From contig JBJTTJ010000163.1 in assembly GCA_046080125.1 (NCBI GenBank), positions 4,572 to 68,571 of the forward strand: a stretch of DNA of 64,000 nucleotides. Reading direction: 5' to 3'. Position 1 is the first letter of the stretch; each line of letters starts with the position of its first letter. Under the pieces are notes generated by a model, which saw only the letters and a list, made by a program, of their open reading frames with translations, was not told the DNA's origin and did not search any database. The stretch is from Cuspidothrix sp046080125 (lineage in GTDB: Bacteria; Cyanobacteriota; Cyanobacteriia; Cyanobacteriales; Nostocaceae). Of the stretch, positions 26,941-34,811 are shown piece after piece. A program made the translations under genes and the position numbers.

Positions 26941-28791
26941 TTAATTAGTTGGAGATTGACTAGTAGAGGGTGAGGGTGAGGAATTATTTGTTGGTGATTT
27001 CATTAGGGATCTTCCAAACCAATATCCTACTCCTAATAAACCAACTAATAGCACTAAGCCTAAAATTACGACTAACTGTAGTGGTACTGAAGGCAGTGTA
27101 ACAGATTTATTTTCCTTGATGACTTGAGTTTTCTGCCTGTTAATCTCACTTTGATTATTGGTATCATTAAATTCAGGCGCTTGTGTATTAGCGAGGATAT
27201 TATCAATGTCTACTGCAATATTTTGATTTGGTTCAGAGTATTTAACATTATAATGCACTAAAGCAATAGTCACATTATCATGACCATTTTTAGTATTAGC
27301 AATGTTGATTAGTTTTTCTGCCACATTATCTATAGTGGTTTTATCTAATAGCAGGGGTAATATTTCTGCTTCCCAAGATTCTTCTACCCGGTCAAAATCA
27401 CTCAATCCATCTGATGTCAGCAAGAAAACTGCGTCTTCATCAATAATAAAGCGTTGACAAGTAGGATGTAGGAGATCACTTTTACTCATACCCAAAGCCT
27501 GTATCAATGAACCAGAACCACTATGTTGCAGTGCTTCCCGATACAAGGCATAGCCCAAACGAACTTCACGGGAGGCCACATCATCATCCAAGGTGACTTG
27601 ATAGCAGTTATGGCGAGAAATCCAGTAGGCACGACTATCACCTACATGAGTAATATAAATTTCATGGGCAACAGGTAAGGCCATGACAATGGTTGTCCCC
27701 ATGCGTTGTCGTCCTTGACGATTGTCGCTATCGTTGCGCTGACTGATTTTGTCGTTGGCATTGTCTACTGCTGCCTTTAAATTTGACAGCAGTTGGGAGG
27801 GATCTATCTGATTGTAGACAGGTGGGGTTATGGTTTCAATGGCGAGGTTAGAGGCGACATCTCCTCCCTGATGTCCACCAATACCATCACAAACAATGGC
27901 CAGGAGATGATGATCGGGTGATTGAGTAATTAAGGTATCACTAGGAGGATAACAGGCATCTTCATTGCGGGGACGACTAGGACCTTTGTCTGTTTTCGTG
28001 TAGATTTTAAATGTGGAAGTTTGAAATTCTTTTAATTGATTTAATCCGTCATCTAAGGTCTTAATTAATTGTTCGGGTGATTTAATTTTTCCCTGAATCA
28101 ACAGATTGCAGAGTTCTTGAAGAAAAGGGGCAATACTGGGTTTAGCATTTTTAACCAATCGTTGCCAAAATTCCCCCAATCGGGATAGTCCGGGAGCGTG
28201 TCCTGTATCAGGTCGTAATTCCAATAATCGAATTAGTGATCCTTCTACTCTGATGTAATGCGGGTCAAGTAGGGTAGAAGATACACCTTCCGTAGCTAGA
28301 GGTTGCCATAAATTCCCTAATTGCCACAATAAATGGATTTGGCGAATTGATGACGCTTCCATCCAGGAATTTTCTAAACTATTGCACAGACTCGGTTTAT
28401 GGCTGGTTGGATTAGTAATTAATGGTGGTCTTTCGAGGAGGATAATCCATTTGTGTCGCTGATGCTCTAAATTGAGAATGCCATAAACTTGTGGGATATG
28501 CAGACGATGGTGAATGAGTTTGAGATAAGGTCTAACTGGTTCTAAATTATCTAATCCGGGTATTCCGGGTAATGACCCAGGTTTAAGATCTAAAAGAATT
28601 GATTTGTCAATAACTAAATAGCGATCGCCTAAGATAGTTCCATCGGGACGATTATCGAGGTAATTGCCCACAGCCCAAAGGCAACGCTTGGGCAAAGCTG
28701 TGGAACACTTCTCGCAAGATTCGTGGGTGAGAGGATTAGCAAATTGACAATGTTCATTTGGGCAGTAAAGCCTTACCGCATCATTTTCCAT
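26941..28791 (-). CDS. Zn-ribbon/kinase-like/PP2C protein phosphatase with C-terminal membrane helix
   Basis: 616 residues. Cys10, Cys15, Cys26 and Cys29 form a zinc-ribbon-like start. Residues about 50-250 look like a degenerate protein-kinase region lacking catalytic motifs. The PP2C domain covers about 265-530 with RNED at 275-278, DGIGGHQGG at 302-310, THVGDSRAYW, LTSDGLSDF and HDNVTIALV, all metal-binding residues present. A Ser/Thr-rich linker and one membrane helix (about 577-598) end the protein, so the catalytic part is cytoplasmic and membrane-tethered. It would remove phosphates from Ser/Thr, plausibly the ligands of the neighbouring FHA domains. Confidence 0.9.
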   Translation of the reverse strand: MENDAVRLYCPNEHCQFANPLTHESCEKCSTALPKRCLWAVGNYLDNRPDGTILGDRYLVIDKSILLDLKPGSLPGIPGLDNLEPVRPYLKLIHHRLHIPQVYGILNLEHQRHKWIILLERPPLITNPTSHKPSLCNSLENSWMEASSIRQIHLLWQLGNLWQPLATEGVSSTLLDPHYIRVEGSLIRLLELRPDTGHAPGLSRLGEFWQRLVKNAKPSIAPFLQELCNLLIQGKIKSPEQLIKTLDDGLNQLKEFQTSTFKIYTKTDKGPSRPRNEDACYPPSDTLITQSPDHHLLAIVCDGIGGHQGGDVASNLAIETITPPVYNQIDPSQLLSNLKAAVDNANDKISQRNDSDNRQGRQRMGTTIVMALPVAHEIYITHVGDSRAYWISRHNCYQVTLDDDVASREVRLGYALYREALQHSGSGSLIQALGMSKSDLLHPTCQRFIIDEDAVFLLTSDGLSDFDRVEESWEAEILPLLLDKTTIDNVAEKLINIANTKNGHDNVTIALVHYNVKYSEPNQNIAVDIDNILANTQAPEFNDTNNQSEINRQKTQVIKENKSVTLPSVPLQLVVILGLVLLVGLLGVGYWFGRSLMKSPTNNSSPSPSTSQSPTN

Positions 28792-29327
28792 AATTTTCCC
28801 ACCGATTCTGCTATTGGCATTTTTTTCGACAGTATTTGGTAGCAGCGCTGGCTGCTGTTTCTATTTTGGGCAATCCACAGACTAATCATAACTTTTATTT
28901 TTGTGGCAATATGTAGCCATAACAGAATTAATTTGCCACTTGTCAGTAAAGCTTAACATTTTTGTTCAATCTATGGAAGAGTAAGGGGGTGAAAAGAGAC
29001 AGGGGAAATAATTAATCTTTACCCTTATCCTTTAACTTGCGAATTTTTTGACGTACTCACCGCACTTTTGGGCTGTGATCATTAACACTTTATTTTAACT
29101 TACTTTTGAGGTATTCTTAAATAGTGGTCAGTGCCGTGGTGTAAGCCATTAGTTGCGGTTTTGAGTGTGACAGAGATTTAAACAAAGAAGCAGTTAGATT
29201 AACCGTGTTAGCTGGACTAGATAGTGTGGTACACTGAGCCTGTCGAAGTGCCGACACTTCCAGAATGAAGGAGAGGAGAAAAAGCCAACTTTTGTTAGCG
29301 TTAGTTAGCTTTTTTGGGATCGGCCGA
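28792..29327. other. Intergenic region between PP2C and ndhM
   Basis: 536 bases. It holds a GC-rich hairpin AGCAGC/GCTGCT near 28845, a dispersed-repeat-like segment near 29230-29262 (GAGCCTGTCGAAGTGCCGAC) and the ndhM terminator. I see no coding frame or tRNA. Confidence 0.5.
29278..29316 (-). terminator. Intrinsic terminator of ndhM
   Basis: Read on the minus strand: stem AGCTAAC (29310-29304) with GTTGGCT (29289-29283), seven pairs with one G-U, then TTTTT. It begins 12 bases after the ndhM stop codon. Confidence 0.75.
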
Positions 29328-29681
29328 TTAATTGTTTTTTGTTGCTACTTGGGGTAATCCCATGCTGTAGTTAGTCACACGACTGGAGAGATTGTAGCTT
29401 ATTTCGCCTTTTTGCAGAAGCGATCGCAGATAATGTTCCAGATCCGAACCAATGCGACGTAAGTTATAATCGTTTAAGTCTGCCCCACTAGATGCTTCTA
29501 CAAGTTGATCAAACTGGCGATAAACTTTTTGCACAGCGTCTTCATTCCAGTTAAACTCGTTATCTGGATCAACATCTAGGGTCAAGACTTGATTACTCGG
29601 AATCAGTTCATCCCCGGTCATTTCCGCCGCAAAAATGCGAATATGACGGGTTGTAGATTTAAGCAGCATTGGGTTATCCAT
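29328..29681 (-). CDS. ndhM: NAD(P)H-quinone oxidoreductase subunit M
   Basis: 117 residues. NdhM is an oxygenic-photosynthesis-specific subunit of the thylakoid NDH-1 complex (cyclic electron flow, respiration, CO2 uptake). Highly conserved blocks are visible: KSTTRHIRIFAAE, LTLDVDPDNEFNW, QKVYRQFDQLVE, YNLRRIGSDLEHYLRSLL and RVTNYSMGLPQV. ATG 29681 gives four extra residues compared with ATG 29669; both are possible. It is transcribed alone with its own terminator. Confidence 0.93.
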   Translation of the reverse strand: MDNPMLLKSTTRHIRIFAAEMTGDELIPSNQVLTLDVDPDNEFNWNEDAVQKVYRQFDQLVEASSGADLNDYNLRRIGSDLEHYLRSLLQKGEISYNLSSRVTNYSMGLPQVATKNN

Positions 29682-30127
29682 AAATTTGGGTGTAAGAGTT
29701 TGGCTGAATTACACTGCCATCATTTTAACAAGAATACAGAAGTTCAGGAGTGCAGGAGTGGGGAATTTTGGGATTTGATTTTTCCTGACCTATGTTACCC
29801 CCAAAAATTTCTGATTTTTTGTCTGATGATGATTTTTTTTGATGTAAATATACTTATCTTGTAGTGACCTTACGGAAGCTTTCTGGGAGTTAGTGAATTT
29901 TTCTTCAACTATAAGTTGCATTTATTCAAGGGGGTTGTTCAGTGCAAATGCTTAAGTGTTATCCTGCCAAAAAAGTAAGAAAATAATATTTCTTGACGTT
30001 TACAACAAGTTGATGTAAAAACCTTTAAGAGAGTCCGATCAATAGTTTATCAATGCCCAAGCCATAGCTGGTAAAGAAACATAAAAAAAGAGTAAAATCT
30101 AAAAAAATCCGAAAGGAGTAAGATAGA

Positions 30128-30142
30128 ATGCCAGTTTTATGA
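30128..30142 (+). other. Four-codon leader ORF (MPVL)
   Basis: ATG-CCA-GTT-TTA-TGA, nine bases after AAAGGAG (30112-30118), the best ribosome site in this leader. Its stop overlaps the ATG of a second 15-codon frame (30139-30186) in the arrangement ATGA. It may be a regulatory leader peptide for the gene at 30266, or chance. Confidence 0.3.
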
Positions 30143-30186
30143 ATGAGGAAAAATTCCTATCTGCAAAAACTTTGGATTCACTCTAA
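30139..30186 (+). other. Fifteen-codon leader ORF coupled to MPVL
   Basis: Encodes MNEEKFLSAKTLDSL. Its ATG overlaps the stop of the four-codon frame. It is positioned 79 bases before the regulator start. No known peptide motif such as RGSGR is present. Expression is unproven. Confidence 0.25.
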
Positions 30187-30265
30187 GTATAAGAAATGCA
30201 TAAAATTTTCAGCCAGAGCAAGTATGTCACCCCTATGACCACTAAGTAAAGGAATCCTCAAAACC

Positions 30266-30547
30266 ATGAACTCCAAAGCATTACCGCGTCAAATAAATAA
30301 TCCCGAAGTCGGTGTTTATGAGTGTGAGATTCACCTCAAATTCCGACTAATTGAGGAAAAAAGTTTGTTAAGTGATCGTGATCAGCTGTTACAAGTTTTA
30401 CTAGAGGCTTTAACTGAAGGATCGGATGAATTTTTAGAAACTTTACAAGCTTCCGTGAAGGCTCAAGAGATCTCCGAGTTTAAGGCCTCTCCTCAAATGC
30501 GCCGCCAACTGATGCGCTTACGTAATTTTACGGATACAATTCAGTAG
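30266..30547 (+). CDS. Npun_R1517/Asr1734-type heterocyst differentiation regulator
   Basis: 93 residues. The sequence (MNSKALPRQINNPEVGVYE, EIHLKFRLIEEKSLL, LQASVKAQEISEFKASPQM, RRQLMRLRN) matches from memory a small family confined to heterocyst-forming cyanobacteria. Its Anabaena member Asr1734 represses heterocyst development when overexpressed. No DNA-binding fold is obvious: the protein is acidic in the middle and ends in an Arg-rich helix. AAAGGAA lies 12 bases upstream of ATG 30266. Its presence is the best evidence here for a heterocystous lineage. Confidence 0.72.
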   Translation: MNSKALPRQINNPEVGVYECEIHLKFRLIEEKSLLSDRDQLLQVLLEALTEGSDEFLETLQASVKAQEISEFKASPQMRRQLMRLRNFTDTIQ

Positions 30548-30779
30548 TTATTGCCTGTGATTACATCCCTTGGGAAATCCTATTTACCATGTAAGAGAAG
30601 AGGTTTTTAAGTTTTAGCAATCTCAGGTGCTAAATTATTTGTAAGCGTGGAATTAGGTCCACAGTATTGTAGTATCCAGGCTGGGCGGTTAGGAAAATTA
30701 TCACCGTGTTGGCGACGGAATTATCCAGGTGCATTTTACCATTTTTATACCAAATATCTTAATTAGCAATAGGGGTAGC

Positions 30780-31475
30780 TTACTTAGCCAGACCATGTTC
30801 TAAGGCAAAACGAACTAATTCCGTGCGGCTGTTAGTACCGGTTTTACTAAATAAACGACTGACATATTTTTCCACATTGCGGACGCTGGTTTCTAAACGA
30901 CGGGCAATTTCCTTGTTCATTAATCCTTGTGCGACTAGGTTTAAAACACTTTGCTCTCTGGGAGTCAGGTCTATTTTAAAGGGTGCTGGGGATGGAGATA
31001 TGGAATTTCTATGAGTTAATAGTATTTTAATTTGAGCGATTTGATTAGCCAAATCGGCAAGATTTGGGGTTTGGCCATCTTCACCACCAGGAGAGGTTTG
31101 GGTGCTACGACGTGCTAGTAGGTTTTCGACTATGGCTACTAATTCATCGGGGTCGAAGGGTTTGGGTAGATAAGCGTCAACTCCGGCATGGTAGCCTTGA
31201 ATGCGATCGCCTGTCATGCCTTTAGCCGTTAAAAATACCACTGGTAAGGACTGGAAGCGAGGGTCGTCTCGCAGTTGTTTGAGGAACTGATAGCCATCCA
31301 CCTGGGGCATCATAATATCAGAAATAACTAGGTCAGCGGTGTTCTCTTGCATCCAGTCCCAGCCTTCACGGGCATTAATGGCAGTTTGAACCCTAAAACC
31401 GCTTTCTTGTAAGTATTCTTTCACGGCTTCCCGTAATCCTGGTTCGTCATCTACCAATAACAGTTGTGCTGACAT
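30780..31475 (-). CDS. NarL/LuxR-type response regulator
   Basis: 231 residues. The receiver domain at 1-120 has the acidic pair in LLLVDDEPG, phospho-Asp in LVISDIMMPQVDG, Thr in VVFLTAKG and Lys in YLPKPFD. The LuxR-type HTH at about 168-228 begins with LTPREQSVLNLVAQGLMNKE and includes SVRNVEKYVSRLFSKTGTNSR. The arrangement resembles the cyanobacterial/plastid Ycf29 group. No histidine kinase is adjacent, so its partner is unknown. Confidence 0.9.
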   Translation of the reverse strand: MSAQLLLVDDEPGLREAVKEYLQESGFRVQTAINAREGWDWMQENTADLVISDIMMPQVDGYQFLKQLRDDPRFQSLPVVFLTAKGMTGDRIQGYHAGVDAYLPKPFDPDELVAIVENLLARRSTQTSPGGEDGQTPNLADLANQIAQIKILLTHRNSISPSPAPFKIDLTPREQSVLNLVAQGLMNKEIARRLETSVRNVEKYVSRLFSKTGTNSRTELVRFALEHGLAK

Positions 31476-31721
31476 CGCAAATTCCTATAGGTGTACATCT
31501 TTCTAATTTAGCGAAATTTGGTTTGTCTTGCCTACTAAATAACAGGAGGTGGGAGAAATTACAGGGCGGGGGTGCTGGGAATTTTCACTTTGGTAGTAGA
31601 ATAACAATGTTAAGTTTTACATCCCGATCCTAAAGATATAAAACCACATACACCAAGTCTGTGATTTCTTAAGCTTTTCATAGCTTTAAACTAGAAAACA
31701 GTAAAGAGAGGATTTCATACA

Positions 31722-32321
31722 ATGGCATTTACACAACCCCCCTTACCTTTTGCTTCTGATGCTCTAGAGTCTTATGGCATGAAGGCTGAAACCTTTGAGT
31801 ATCACTATGGTAAGCATCATAAAGCTTATGTAGATAACCTGAATAAGTTAACTGAAGGTACAGATTTAGCCACCAAGTCTTTGGAAGAAGTAATTCAAGT
31901 TGCTTTTAAAGACTCTACGAAAGTTGGAATCTTCAACAATGCTGCTCAAGTGTGGAATCATACCTTCTTCTGGAATTGCCTAAAACCGGCCGGTGGTGGC
32001 GCACCTACAGGCGATTTAGCGGCTAGAATTGACAAAGATTTTGGCGGCTTCGACAAATTCAAAGAAGAATTTTCTAACGCTGCTGCAACTCAATTCGGTA
32101 GCGGTTGGGCTTGGTTAGTTGATGATAGTGGTACACTCAAGGTGGTGAAAACCCCCAACGCCGAAAACCCCCTCGCCCATGGCAAAAAAGCGCTTCTCAC
32201 TATTGATGTTTGGGAACACGCTTACTACATTGATTTCAAAAATGCTCGTCCTGCATTCATCAAAAATTTCTTAGATAACTTGGTGAACTGGGATTTTGTC
32301 GCTGGGAATTTAGCTGCTTAG
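31722..32321 (+). CDS. sodB: Iron superoxide dismutase
   Basis: 199 residues, cytoplasmic Fe-SOD converting superoxide to peroxide and oxygen. Metal ligands are His in FEYHYGKHH, His in AAQVWNHTFFW, and Asp/His in LTIDVWEHAYYIDF. The FNNAAQVWNHTFFWNCL and AATQFGSGWAWL signatures favour iron over manganese. There is no signal peptide. A ribosome site AGAGAGG precedes ATG 31722. Confidence 0.95.
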   Translation: MAFTQPPLPFASDALESYGMKAETFEYHYGKHHKAYVDNLNKLTEGTDLATKSLEEVIQVAFKDSTKVGIFNNAAQVWNHTFFWNCLKPAGGGAPTGDLAARIDKDFGGFDKFKEEFSNAAATQFGSGWAWLVDDSGTLKVVKTPNAENPLAHGKKALLTIDVWEHAYYIDFKNARPAFIKNFLDNLVNWDFVAGNLAA

Positions 32322-32345
32322 TGACCCGATAATCTAAAATTATCC

Positions 32346-32389
32346 ATTAGACTTGTCCGAAAATTAAATGTGCGTTTTCTAAAACCCTT
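32346..32389. repeat. 44-base dispersed repeat, copy 2
   Basis: Same element as 8345-8388 (41 of 44 bases). It is followed directly by a pair of hairpins. Confidence 0.75.
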
Positions 32390-32470
32390 GTAGAGACGTT
32401 CTATAGTCTCTACATTAATTCCCGGAAATGTCTATTTACAGAGAGACATTCCCAGGAACGTCTCCACTAA
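32390..32470. repeat. Double hairpin repeat downstream of sodB
   Basis: Hairpin 1: GTAGAGAC (32390-32397) / GTCTCTAC (32406-32413). Hairpin 2: GGAAATGTCT (32424-32433) / AGACATTCC (32444-32452). These belong to the GTAGAGACG-type dispersed repeats frequent in cyanobacteria. Their place between convergent sodB and ispH suits transcription termination, although a clear T-run is lacking. Confidence 0.6.
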
Positions 32471-32498
32471 ATTTAGATTTGAGGGACATCAAAAAGAA

Positions 32499-33728
32499 TT
32501 AGACTAAAGCTGATGTGGCTTTGAGGGCAAAAATTTTCTCAATTACATCTTCTACAACTTTATCAGGTGTAGAAGCGCCAGAAGTGATACCAACTTTAAT
32601 TTTCCCTGCTGGTAGCCAGTTTTCTGTAATTACTAAATGACCTGATAATTGACGATGTTGAATACTGTTAATTGATTGAATTCTGTGGACATCATCAATG
32701 TGATAGGAAGGAATACCTCGGTCAAAGGCAATCTGTTTTAATTGGGTGGTATTTGATGAATTAAAGCCACCGATAACTATCATTAGGTCTAAATCTTCTT
32801 CTGCTAATTTTAACATAGCATCCTGACGTTCTTGGGTAGCATCACAGATTGTATTAAAATTTTGAAAATGCTGATTTAATGCTGCTGGTCCATATTTCTG
32901 CATCATTGTCCGTTCTAGCAATTTTCCGATTTGTTCAGTTTCACCTTTGAGCATGGTTGTTTGGTTAGCAATGCCCACCCGTTGTAGGTCTTGATCAGGA
33001 TCAAATCCCGCCGAACAAGCTTTGGCAAACTTAGCTAGAAATTCCTGGCGATCGCCACCATTGAGAATATAATTAGTTACATATTCTGCTTCTTTTAAAT
33101 TCAAAACCACCAAATATTTGCCGGCGAAGGAACTGGTGGCAACGGTTTCCTCGTGTTTGTATTTTCCGTGAATAATGGAGGTGTAGTCACCTTTTTTATG
33201 TTTTTCTACAGTATTCCAAACCTTAGATACCCAGGGGCAGGTAGTGTCTACAATTTGACAACCCTTATCATTTAAGATTTGCATTTCCTGAACACTAGCA
33301 CCAAAGGCTGGTAAAATGACCACATCACCCTTACCAACAACAGAAAAATCTTTTACTTTGTCAATTACAGGAATAAATGCGATCTGCATTTCCTGCATTC
33401 TTTTATTGACCGATGGATTATGAATAATTTCATTAGTAATCCAAATGTGTTCTGTTGGGAAATGCTGACGGGTTTCATAGGCCATGGCCACAGCCCGTTC
33501 TACACCCCAACAAAAACCAAAGGCCTGTGCCAATTGAATGGTAACATCACCGCGTTTGAGAATGTAGTTGGGGTAGCTATGGTCGCTGGAGGCATGGCGC
33601 ATTTCCTGAATTAAGTTACTTTGATATTCAGATTGTAACTGTGTAGAAACTTCCGCTTGATAGCCAAAACCTTTACGATTGTAATTTGCTGAATGTTGGA
33701 GGCTGCGTTTAAAAGCTTTTGTATCCAT
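32499..33728 (-). CDS. ispH: 4-hydroxy-3-methylbut-2-enyl diphosphate reductase
   Basis: 409 residues, the long cyanobacterial/plastid form of the Fe-S enzyme that ends the MEP pathway, giving IPP and DMAPP. Cluster-binding cysteines lie in QAFGFCWGVERAVA, VDTTCPWVSKVW and NTICDATQERQ. Substrate-site segments include HNPSVNKRM, TTMLKGETEQI and GGFNSSNTTQL. The N-terminal extension (SANYNRKGFGYQAEV) and C-terminal SGASTPDKVVEDV are typical of the plant/cyanobacterial type. Isoprenoids feed carotenoids, phytol and quinones. Confidence 0.95.
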   Translation of the reverse strand: MDTKAFKRSLQHSANYNRKGFGYQAEVSTQLQSEYQSNLIQEMRHASSDHSYPNYILKRGDVTIQLAQAFGFCWGVERAVAMAYETRQHFPTEHIWITNEIIHNPSVNKRMQEMQIAFIPVIDKVKDFSVVGKGDVVILPAFGASVQEMQILNDKGCQIVDTTCPWVSKVWNTVEKHKKGDYTSIIHGKYKHEETVATSSFAGKYLVVLNLKEAEYVTNYILNGGDRQEFLAKFAKACSAGFDPDQDLQRVGIANQTTMLKGETEQIGKLLERTMMQKYGPAALNQHFQNFNTICDATQERQDAMLKLAEEDLDLMIVIGGFNSSNTTQLKQIAFDRGIPSYHIDDVHRIQSINSIQHRQLSGHLVITENWLPAGKIKVGITSGASTPDKVVEDVIEKIFALKATSALV

Positions 33729-33858
33729 TTGATATCCACAACTAAAATTACTCTTTTTGATTTTCTCGCACTTGGAGACGATTGTGGCTTTTCGACGGAA
33801 ATATTAAAGTTTCCCGTGGGGGTTGGGGGTTTTTTGTATTTCACTCAACCGAGAACAG

Positions 33859-34695
33859 CTATATTTCGTTTCTTTGCTGAAAATACATTTGCAAAGCAGT
33901 GCGCCATACCAGATAACCCGGAGGACTTAAATGTAAACCATCGCTGGTAAAATCCGAACGCAGATTGCCTTGTTTATCAGTAAATAGGGAGTATAAATCT
34001 AGATATTTTGCACCTTGGTCAATAGCAATTTTCTTTATTTCCTGATTTAAAGTGCGAATTCGAGTATTAGGAATAGCCAAAAGTTTTTCTTTTCCCTCCC
34101 AAGTTGAACCTTCCGCGCCGTGGGGTAGAATTGACTGCACTACAATTTGGGATTGGGGGTGAATATTTCGCAAATAACTAATAATTTGCCGATAATTACC
34201 TAAAATTTCCCCATTACCCAGTCCACGAATTAAATCATTAATTCCCACCATGACGAAAATAAACTCTGGTTGGGTACGGTCAAAAATATCTAATCTTTGC
34301 AATAGTCCATTGGTAACTTCGCCAGAAATGCCTTGATTTAACCAATCTCTATTCTCCGGTAATAATTCTGGTGGGAACCATAAACTCAGAGAATCTCCTG
34401 CCAGTATGGTTAGGCGTGGGGGCTGTTTCTGAGCAGTTATTTTCGCTTCTTGTTTGAGAATATCTAACCATTCGGGATAACTGAGTTGATGGCGCGGTCC
34501 TAATTCTGGTGGTACATATTGATTGTTCCAGTTTAGCTTAACTGGTTCTCGTTGTTGTCCGATTGGTGTGGTTGGGAGATCAGGAGTAATTTTGTACTGT
34601 CGCCAAATTAATAAAATCACCGCTAACATCAAGATGATATTACTTGAGAGTGCAAATAATCCCCAAATGGGAAAGGTTTTTATAGAATTAGACAC
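33859..34695 (-). CDS. SGNH/GDSL-family hydrolase, membrane-anchored
   Basis: 278 residues from GTG 34695. An N-terminal helix (IWGLFALSSNIILMLAVILLIW) anchors it to the membrane, with the catalytic domain presumably periplasmic. Block I is ILAGDSLSLWFP (nucleophile Ser), block II Gly in NQGISGEVT, block III VMVGINDLIRG, and block V DGLHLSPPGYLVW (Asp and His). It is probably an esterase or acyl hydrolase acting on cell-envelope carbohydrates or lipids. The substrate is unknown. It is downstream of ispH-independent genes and 117 bases from the amt stop. Confidence 0.85.
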   Translation of the reverse strand: MSNSIKTFPIWGLFALSSNIILMLAVILLIWRQYKITPDLPTTPIGQQREPVKLNWNNQYVPPELGPRHQLSYPEWLDILKQEAKITAQKQPPRLTILAGDSLSLWFPPELLPENRDWLNQGISGEVTNGLLQRLDIFDRTQPEFIFVMVGINDLIRGLGNGEILGNYRQIISYLRNIHPQSQIVVQSILPHGAEGSTWEGKEKLLAIPNTRIRTLNQEIKKIAIDQGAKYLDLYSLFTDKQGNLRSDFTSDGLHLSPPGYLVWRTALQMYFQQRNEI

Positions 34696-34811
34696 AACCA
34701 GGAAACATTACTGATATTGAATTTAATTTTGACATACTCCTCACCCTTCTAGTTATATAAAATGTGATTTCTTCAATATACGTAGGGTGGGTGAGGAACT
34801 GAGTTTGTAAC

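Larger units (their letters stand above)
29682..30265. other. Long leader region upstream of the heterocyst-type regulator
   Basis: 584 bases between divergent ndhM and the small regulator. AT-rich, with two tiny overlapping ORFs at 30128-30142 and 30139-30186 behind a strong ribosome site. A complex promoter region with long 5' leader is likely. No NtcA site with perfect GTA-N8-TAC was found; GTAGTGACCTTAC at about 29861 is one base too short. Confidence 0.5.

Noticed and set aside
34739..34796. Terminator after amt from CCTCACCC/GGGTGAGG
   Set aside because: The loop is 42 bases and there is no T-run on the minus strand.
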